Source of the DNA: Chthoniobacteraceae bacterium
GTDB lineage: Bacteria > Verrucomicrobiota > Verrucomicrobiia > Chthoniobacterales > Chthoniobacteraceae
Direction of reading: 5' to 3'
Assembly: GCA_947478975.1 (NCBI GenBank)
Contig: CANJYI010000143.1
Coordinates: 1-7,206 of the forward strand
DNA length: 7,206 bases
This document shows, in pieces, positions 1-7,206 of the stretch. The notes below the pieces were generated by a model. It did not search any database and had not been told where the DNA came from. It saw only the letters and a list, made by a program, of their open reading frames with translations. Every line of letters starts with the position of its first letter. The stretch's first letter is position 1. The position numbers were made by a program, and so were the translations under genes.

Positions 1-111
1 CTGACCATGCTGGAGGCTCACGAGGCGGTCGTCGCCGTCAATCCTGAGAACGAGTCAAAGTTCAAGGACGTGCTCGATTTTCTGCGCCAGAACGTCGAAG
101 CCAACCGGTGA
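1..111 (+). CDS. C-terminal end of an upstream protein, possibly a HAD-family phosphatase (partial)
   Basis: Frame 1 is open from the window edge to a TGA at 109-111 and gives 36 residues, beginning LTMLEAHEAVVAVNPENE and ending FLRQNVEANR. The start lies outside the window. The pattern 'L-x-M-L-E-A ... V-A-V-N-P' followed by a short helix resembles the end of HAD-superfamily phosphatases. In that family the acidic motif IV (GDSxxDLxML) is followed by a strand reading AVNP and then a final helix. The aspartates that would prove this are upstream of the window, so the family call is an inference from a short tail. The stop codon overlaps the GTG start of the next gene by four bases, which supports this being a real gene co-transcribed with it. 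That the frame is coding is more certain than the function. Confidence 0.6.
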   Translation: MTMLEAHEAVVAVNPENESKFKDVLDFLRQNVEANR

Positions 112-1766
112 ACGCTCCGCCCGCTGCCGGAGCTGACTCGCCCCGCGCCCCGTCGCGGCTGGAAGAACGGCTATGCCTCTGGGGTGGAGGGCTGCTTCTG
201 CTGTTGGTCGGCGTCGCACTCCGCCTTCACAACCTGACCACCGTGCTGGTGGGCGGGCATTTTTATTTTGTGGATGCGGACTGCTATTCGCGCCTGAGCC
301 GCGTTCGGATGGTTTTGGCAGAGCCGGGCAAGGCCGTGCGGCAGCAGTTTTTTGAGAACTGGCCCGAAGGCGTCCAGTCCCACGCCACTGCCCCACTGGA
401 CTACCTGATTGCCGCGCTGGAGCGGGTGCTGCATTGGGGCTGGCCCCGCTTCGGGCGGCTGGGAGCGCTCTCGGAATCCTCCCTGGATCTTGCGGGCGCA
501 ATGGTTTCGCCGCTTTTGGGTTTGGGACTCGGGCTCTTTGTTTGGACTTGGGCACGGGGCTTCCGGTTGCAAGACGGGTCGAGGCCTTTCTGGTGGTGGG
601 TGGCACCGTTGCTCGTCGCGGTGAGTCCGCCGCTGGTGCATGCGAGCGTCTTTGGGAGGCCGGACCACCAGTCCCTGCTGGTGCTGCTGCTGGCAGTGGG
701 GTTGGCCGCCGAGCAAAGGCTGCTGCACCGACCCGCCTTGGGCTGGGCCTGGGCGGGGGGGCTCTGTTTCGGGCTGGCCCTCTGGGTTTCCCTATACGAA
801 CCGCTGGTGCTTTTGGGCGGGGTGCTGGCGGCAGGCGCCTGTTTTTGGCGCAAGGCATGGGGAAACCGGGCCCGCGTGCACTGGGTTGTCGCCCTGGCGC
901 TTCCCCTTTGGGCTGGCTGGTGGATCGACGGCCTCCAGCTGGTGCTTCCCGGGGGGGCATCGCTGGAGCTCCTACAGCGATGGGCGGGCACCATCGGAGA
1001 GTTGGGCCATATTGAAGATCTGTCCGTGCTCTCGGGCTGGGGGAGCCATCTTTGGGTCTGCGCGCCCTTTGGACTGTGGCTCGCGGCCCGCCAGAGGGAG
1101 CCGGGGGCTTGGGGCTGGCTGCTCCTGCTGGTTCTAGGCACAGCCCTCAGCCTGTGGCAGCTGCGGTGGGCGCCCTATTGGGGGCTGTTGCTTGCCCTCT
1201 CTCTGCCACACGCCCTCTCCCGGGCGGGTTCCTCTCCCGCGGTCGCGCTGGCCTTCTTGCTGGCGTTTGTCCCCCTGGGGCTGGAATGGACCGCCCGGCT
1301 TTTGCCGGATGCCCCAACCCGGGCGCGGCGGCACTTGGACCGCTCGGAGTTGATCAATGCGCGCCTTGCCGCAGAGCGGATGCGTTCCGCCGAAGTTGAG
1401 CCGTTTATCGCGGTCTGGTGGCTGTCGCCGGCACTCGCCTATTGGTCGGGCCAACCGGCGGTGGCTGGGAGTGGCCACGAGGGCATCGAGGGAATCGTCG
1501 ACTCGGCCCGTTTTTTTCTGAGCACCGATCCGATCGTGGCGCGCGAGATTTTGAGCGCACGCAGGGTGCGCACCGTGGTTGCGAGCGACAGCGCGCGTGC
1601 CGTGGAAAACGCATCCCGGATTCTTGGCTGCGAGCCTCCCGAAGGGGCTTTGGCGGAGCGGTTGTGGCAGCCGGAGCCCAGTCGGGAGTGGGGGCTGAAA
1701 GGGGAAACCAACGTGGTCAACTTCCGCCTGCTCCGCGTGCTGCCGGAAGCAGGGGCCGGCGGTTAA
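108..1766 (+). CDS. STT3/PglB-like (GT-C fold) multi-pass membrane protein, putative glycosyltransferase
   Basis: This 552-residue protein starts at GTG 108, overlapping the previous stop as GTGA; the tight overlap is why this start was chosen. By eye there are about 10-11 hydrophobic segments: near residues 22-38, 127-149, 161-181, 188-204, 211-246 (probably two), 258-272, 310-327, 334-350, 353-370 and 376-392. A soluble C-terminal domain of about 155 residues follows. After the first membrane segment comes a long loop with the acidic motif FVDADCYSRLSRVR (54-67), similar to the first D-containing loop of STT3/AglB/PglB. A second motif, GRPDHQ (183-188), sits where that family has its second acidic loop motif. 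At 437 the soluble domain begins with WWLSPALAYWSGQPAVAG, which resembles the region around the family WWDYG motif but lacks D, Y and G at the expected places. Known STT3 enzymes transfer lipid-linked glycans to asparagine and are usually 650 or more residues, so this is a short, divergent relative. It may be another GT-C transferase using a polyprenyl-phosphate sugar. Membrane location is secure; substrate and activity are unknown. Confidence 0.62.
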   Translation: MNAPPAAGADSPRAPSRLEERLCLWGGGLLLLLVGVALRLHNLTTVLVGGHFYFVDADCYSRLSRVRMVLAEPGKAVRQQFFENWPEGVQSHATAPLDYLIAALERVLHWGWPRFGRLGALSESSLDLAGAMVSPLLGLGLGLFVWTWARGFRLQDGSRPFWWWVAPLLVAVSPPLVHASVFGRPDHQSLLVLLLAVGLAAEQRLLHRPALGWAWAGGLCFGLALWVSLYEPLVLLGGVLAAGACFWRKAWGNRARVHWVVALALPLWAGWWIDGLQLVLPGGASLELLQRWAGTIGELGHIEDLSVLSGWGSHLWVCAPFGLWLAARQREPGAWGWLLLLVLGTALSLWQLRWAPYWGLLLALSLPHALSRAGSSPAVALAFLLAFVPLGLEWTARLLPDAPTRARRHLDRSELINARLAAERMRSAEVEPFIAVWWLSPALAYWSGQPAVAGSGHEGIEGIVDSARFFLSTDPIVAREILSARRVRTVVASDSARAVENASRILGCEPPEGALAERLWQPEPSREWGLKGETNVVNFRLLRVLPEAGAGG

Positions 1767-1816
1767 GGGGAAACGAGCAGACTGTCGGAGGCAAGCTCCC
1801 TCGCCCTTTCGCGGCG

Positions 1817-2227
1817 TTACTCGCTCAGACGCACGACGCGCTCCACAAAGTCCGAGCGGTTGTAGGTCACTTCAAACGAAAGCTTCCTGCCGTCGAACAC
1901 CGTCTCTGCGGAGGTGCCCGCGAATTCCCACAAGCCGCCCGTGGCGATGTCACCCACGCCGTGACCAAAGGCGCGCCCGACCTTGGCCTCCTTGCTGTAG
2001 CCCTGGACGAAGGAAAACAGGTCGATGCGCTTCTCCCCCTGCAGGCGGCTGGAAACGGGCTGGCCAAATTCCTCGAGCAACCGGGCGCGCGGCGTCCCGG
2101 CCGTCAGAACCGAGAGGTCTTTTTTGTCCGGCTGGTTTGCCGCCATGAACACGGAACATCCGGAAAGAAGAACCAGGGAAAGAGCGGCGCAAAGCGGGCG
2201 GAGCGCTTTGGAGGTTGAAAGTTTCAT
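1817..2227 (-). CDS. small lipoprotein of unknown function
   Basis: The 136-residue protein begins at ATG 2225-2227 and stops at TAA 1817-1819. It starts with a lipoprotein signal peptide: MKLSTSK, a hydrophobic stretch, then the lipobox LSGC with the lipidated Cys at residue 24. The reading frame stays open upstream to 2470, and an in-frame ATG exists at 2285-2287. The 2227 start was chosen because the signal peptide begins exactly there and the upstream residues are proline-rich and low in complexity. No good Shine-Dalgarno sequence precedes it. The mature part has GTPRARLLEEFGQP (44-57), DLFSFVQGY (69-77) and HGVGDIATGGLWEFAGTSAE (89-108). I recognise this layout from conserved bacterial lipoproteins of unassigned function; the GTPR...FGxP part also recalls the BamE/SmpA type of small envelope lipoprotein. 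Asp34 lies far from the +2 position and residue +2 is Ser, which by the E. coli rule would favour outer-membrane sorting. The gene converges on the STT3-like gene with a 50-base gap that has no convincing terminator. Confidence 0.82.
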   Translation of the reverse strand: MKLSTSKALRPLCAALSLVLLSGCSVFMAANQPDKKDLSVLTAGTPRARLLEEFGQPVSSRLQGEKRIDLFSFVQGYSKEAKVGRAFGHGVGDIATGGLWEFAGTSAETVFDGRKLSFEVTYNRSDFVERVVRLSE

Positions 2228-2582
2228 GGGCGGATAGCTTTGCAGGGCGGGGTGTTGGACGAGCTTTGAAGAAGCCGGAAAACTCATGGTCGGCGGGGGC
2301 GGTTGTGGTGCGGGTGGTGGAGACTCGGCAACCTCACCCGCGGTTAAACCTAAAAAAAACCAAGGCAACTGTCCACCGGTTGCGGTGCGGGAAAATAAAA
2401 CTTTTCTACATTTCCCGGCCATTATCGAAGTGAAGATGTGGACACGAAACAGTCTTTGTGGCAGAGCCAACAGCTTGTTTTGATTAGACGCACCTTTTTG
2501 CGGATCGAATCTGGCGTTTGTGCCGAGTAGCCGGGCCGTTTCGTTTTCCCAAAAGCCGCCGATTTATCGAACTCCTATACCC
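2228..2582. other. divergent intergenic region between the lipoprotein gene and ppdK
   Basis: These 355 bases should hold the promoters of both flanking genes. Short open frames cross the region on both strands, but their products are low-complexity (proline- or glycine-rich) and no gene is supported. The stretch 2341-2426 is AT-rich relative to its surroundings and includes an A8 run at 2352-2359. On the minus strand a -10-like GATAAT lies at 2421-2426, with no clear -35; it would give the lipoprotein mRNA a leader of nearly 190 bases. On the plus strand the best but weak pair is TTGATT (2480-2485) with TCGAAT (2505-2510), spaced 19. A small hairpin (CACCG 2374-2378, CGGTG 2383-2387, loop GTTG) is visible. 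No riboswitch or operator was recognised. Confidence 0.4.
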
Positions 2583-5573
<2,991 letters not shown>

Positions 5574-5602
5574 TCGGGGATCCTCCTCGATTTCAGTTTG
5601 AG

Positions 5603-5635
5603 AAGCCGTCCGGGCAAGCTCCCGGGCGGCTTTTT
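5603..5635 (+). terminator. intrinsic (Rho-independent) terminator of ppdK
   Basis: A 12-bp stem pairs AAGCCGTCCGGG (5603-5614) with CCCGGGCGGCTT (5621-5632), with a single G.U wobble and a six-base loop, CAAGCT. The 3' arm runs directly into five T residues (5631-5635). It starts 30 bases after the ppdK stop codon, which is right for ending the ppdK transcript. The reverse strand ends in a weaker A/T context and has no gene that needs it. Confidence 0.9.
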
Positions 5636-5901
5636 CGCGTTCAGCGATTGGAGGGAGATCCAAGCTCCCGCAAAGGGAAATGTGTCCGCAGATCCGCCCC
5701 AAACCGGGGACACCGGAATACTCGACGAGCCCGAATCTACACCTTGGCAGGAGCTTAGCGCAAAGGAGCATCAAGCATACCCCTTGGAACCTGACCGTAC
5801 GGGCCCTCCACCGCCGCCACGCGCATGGTTCCGCGCCGAAATCCCCTTGCACCCTGCCTGACACCTTGTGTAGTGTTGGCGCCCCTCGCTCGGGTGAGAA
5901 A
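5636..5901. other. non-coding stretch between ppdK terminator and tRNA-Tyr
   Basis: These 266 bases lie between the terminator and the tRNA. A plus-strand frame (5598-5861) is open across it, but it begins inside the terminator hairpin, is proline-rich and resembles no protein I know. Minus-strand frames here are extensions of shadows of ppdK or the antisense of the tRNA. Apart from a possible tRNA promoter near the right end, I see no recognisable element. Confidence 0.5.
5847..5874 (+). promoter_or_regulatory. possible promoter of the tRNA-Tyr gene
   Basis: TTGCAC (5847-5852) and TGTAGT (5869-5874) are 16 bases apart. They match the sigma-70 consensus at 3 of 6 and 4 of 6 positions. Transcription would start around 5881, in a GC-rich stretch (GGCGCCCCTCG), about 20 bases before the mature tRNA. 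A GC-rich discriminator is typical of growth-rate-controlled stable RNA promoters. The hexamers are weak, so this is a positional suggestion only. Confidence 0.25.
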
Positions 5902-5987
5902 GGGTAGATACCGAAGTGGCCAAACGGGGCGGACTGTAAATCCGCTGGCTTACGCCTTCGCAGGTTCGAATCCTGCTCTGCCCACCA
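5902..5987 (+). tRNA. tRNA-Tyr (anticodon GTA)
   Basis: The sequence folds as a class II tRNA of 86 nt including an encoded CCA. The acceptor stem pairs GGGTAGA (5902-5908) with TCTGCCC (5977-5983), with one G.U pair, followed by discriminator A and CCA (5985-5987). The anticodon stem GCGGA/TCCGC (5929-5933, 5941-5945) closes the loop CTGTAAA with anticodon GTA at 5936-5938. A long variable arm (GGC..GCC around 5947-5956) is as expected for bacterial tRNA-Tyr. The T arm is GCAGG-TTCGAAT-CCTGC (5960-5976). It reads Tyr codons UAC and UAU. The gene stands alone between ppdK and the converging ribBA. Confidence 0.97.
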
Positions 5988-6042
5988 TCCTTGTTTCCAG
6001 ACGCCACGCAGGCGCCCTTGAAGAGGAAAATCCCCGCGACAC

Positions 6043-7206
6043 CTACAAGAGGTGGCCCATCTTAAGTTTTTTGGTCGCAAGATACTGCGCGTTGTGCGGG
6101 TTCGGCTCCGTCGCGATGGGAACACGCTCGACGATCTCCAGTCCGTAGCCCTCCAGGCCGATGACCTTCTTGGGATTGTTGGTGAGAAAACGCATCTTCC
6201 GGATGCCCAGATCCACCAAAATCTGTGCGCCCACGCCGTAGTCCCGCAGCTCGGCGGGGAAACCGAGGCGCAGGTTGGCTTCCACCGTGTCCAAGCCGCC
6301 CTCCTGCAGCTTGTAGGCGTGGATTTTGGCGGGCAGTCCGATGCCGCGCCCCTCGTGCCGGCGCATGTACAGGACGATCCCGCAGCCCTCCGCCTCGATC
6401 ATTTCCATGGCGGCGTGCAGCTGCGAGCCGCAGTCGCAGCGGCGCGAGCCGAAGACGTCCCCTGTAAGGCACTCGCTGTGAACGCGCACCAAGGGCGCCT
6501 CCGCCTTGGAGGGATCGCCCTTGACCAGGGCAAGGTGGTGCTCCCCATCCAGCATGTTCCGGTACAGGTGCAGCTCGAAATCGCCAAAGTCCGTCGGCAT
6601 CTGGACGACCTGCTCCCGCTGCACCAGCTTTTCCTGCGTGCGCCGGTAGGCGATGAGGTCGGCGATGCTGCACATTTTCAACCCATGGGTTTCCTTGAAC
6701 TGAATCAGCTCAGGAAGGCGGGCCATGGTGCCGTCCGGGTTGAGGATTTCGCAAAGCACTCCGGCGGGGGTAAGCCCGGCAAGGCGGGCAAGGTCGACCG
6801 AGGCCTCCGTATGCCCGGCCCGGCGCAGGACGCCACCCGGCTTGGCCCGAAGCGGAAAAATATGGCCCGGTTGCACGAGGTCCTCGGCGGTCGTGGAGGG
6901 ATCGGCAAGGAGCGCGATGGTGCGCGACCGGTCCGCGGCGGAAATGCCGGTGCTGATGCCTTCGGCGGCGTCGACCGATACGGTGAAGTCCGTTTTGTGG
7001 CTCTCCCGGTTGCGCGCGACCATGCGCTCCAGGCCGAGGGCGTCGGCACGCTCCTCCAAAATGGGCACGCAAATGAGGCCCCGCCCGTACATGGCCATGA
7101 AGTTGACCGCCTCGGGGGTCACCTTGTCGGCCGCCAGCACCAGATCCCCTTCGTTTTCGCGGTCTGCGTCATCGGTGACCACGATGAGCTTTCCCTCGCG
7201 GATGTC
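6043..7206 (-). CDS. ribBA: bifunctional 3,4-dihydroxy-2-butanone-4-phosphate synthase / GTP cyclohydrolase II (5' end outside window)
   Basis: 387 residues are visible in frame from the right edge to TAG at 6043-6045. The first visible residues are DIREGKLIVVTDDADRENEGD, so only a short N-terminal part is missing; an in-frame GTG at 7182 falls inside a conserved strand and is not the start. The N-terminal half (about 7206-6640) is DHBP synthase, making dihydroxybutanone phosphate from ribulose 5-phosphate. It has the acidic DRENEGD loop, DFTVSVDAAEGISTGIS, and HIFPLRA...RRAGHTEASVDLARLAG. The C-terminal half (about 6620-6043) is GTP cyclohydrolase II, opening the GTP ring. It has the zinc site C-x10-C-x-C (Cys codons at 6469-6471, 6436-6438 and 6430-6432), RRHEGRGIGLPAK, DYGVGAQIL, FLTNNPKK and the typical ending KMGHLL. 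Together these supply the two precursors of riboflavin in the cytoplasm. The gene converges on tRNA-Tyr with a gap of 55 bases and no clear terminator. Any FMN riboswitch would lie outside the window. Confidence 0.96.
   Translation of the reverse strand, partial: DIREGKLIVVTDDADRENEGDLVLAADKVTPEAVNFMAMYGRGLICVPILEERADALGLERMVARNRESHKTDFTVSVDAAEGISTGISAADRSRTIALLADPSTTAEDLVQPGHIFPLRAKPGGVLRRAGHTEASVDLARLAGLTPAGVLCEILNPDGTMARLPELIQFKETHGLKMCSIADLIAYRRTQEKLVQREQVVQMPTDFGDFELHLYRNMLDGEHHLALVKGDPSKAEAPLVRVHSECLTGDVFGSRRCDCGSQLHAAMEMIEAEGCGIVLYMRRHEGRGIGLPAKIHAYKLQEGGLDTVEANLRLGFPAELRDYGVGAQILVDLGIRKMRFLTNNPKKVIGLEGYGLEIVERVPIATEPNPHNAQYLATKKLKMGHLL

Noticed and set aside
1767..1816. Possible bidirectional terminator between the converging STT3-like and lipoprotein genes (GGAG/CTCC near 1780-1793)
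   Set aside because: The stem is only four base pairs and no T tract follows on either strand.
2228..2470. N-terminal extension of the lipoprotein frame up to 2470
   Set aside because: The signal peptide with lipobox begins at the ATG at 2227. The extension is proline-rich, would bury the signal peptide inside the protein and looks like untranslated leader.
2520..2582. GTG start 21 codons upstream for PPDK
   Set aside because: It has no ribosome binding site and adds residues of no typical composition. The ATG at 2583 opens the Lys/Ala-rich tail directly, though the choice is not proven.
5771..6007. Minus-strand ORF with SRIRTCEGVSQRIYSPP
   Set aside because: This is another antisense translation of the tRNA-Tyr gene, a well-known false protein.
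5988..6042. Hairpin CGCC/GGCG near 6002-6015 as a terminator for tRNA-Tyr or ribBA
   Set aside because: It is a short stem, interrupted by a mismatch, with no T-run on either side.
5960..6042. tRNA-Tyr 3' end as an integration (att) site for a mobile element
   Set aside because: No second copy of the tRNA 3' end, no integrase and no foreign-looking genes are seen; ribBA follows directly.
6325..6372. His instead of Gln in the GTP cyclohydrolase II motif (RRHEGRGIGL)
   Set aside because: His at this position also occurs in other bacterial RibBA enzymes (for example actinobacterial forms reading RGHEGRGIGL), so it is normal variation.

Overview
This GC-rich bacterial chromosomal window holds ordinary housekeeping genes plus one oddly decorated enzyme. 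The mix of a bacterial STT3-like membrane protein, mostly weak Shine-Dalgarno signals and lysine/alanine-rich protein tails would fit Verrucomicrobiota (for example Opitutae). That placement is an impression from gene content, not a demonstrated taxonomy. No CRISPR array, phage, transposon or defence genes are visible.

Layout. At the left edge (1-111, +) is the C-terminal tail of a protein that may be a HAD-type phosphatase. It overlaps by four bases (GTGA) a 552-residue multi-pass membrane protein (108-1766, +) that resembles the STT3/PglB (GT-C) oligosaccharyltransferase fold in a divergent form. A small lipoprotein gene of a conserved, functionally unassigned type (1817-2227, -) converges on it. 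A divergent intergenic region of about 355 bases (2228-2582) separates the lipoprotein gene from ppdK (2583-5573, +), which encodes pyruvate phosphate dikinase. ppdK ends at a strong intrinsic terminator (5603-5635). A short region with no convincing gene leads to a tRNA-Tyr(GUA) gene with encoded CCA (5902-5987, +). The right end is the bulk of ribBA (6043-7206, -), the bifunctional riboflavin-biosynthesis enzyme, whose N-terminus lies beyond the window.

How the genes relate. Only the first two genes look like an operon, by overlap and likely translational coupling. The others appear to be independent units: PPDK for pyruvate/PEP interconversion, RibBA for the two entry reactions of riboflavin synthesis, a tRNA, and an envelope lipoprotein.

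The observation most worth a second look is the PPDK. Its catalytic core looks intact, but it carries histone-H1-like Lys/Ala-rich extensions free of acidic residues at both ends. The C-terminal one is built from a 9-nt/3-residue repeat and ends in an AT-hook-like RRGRPAK motif.
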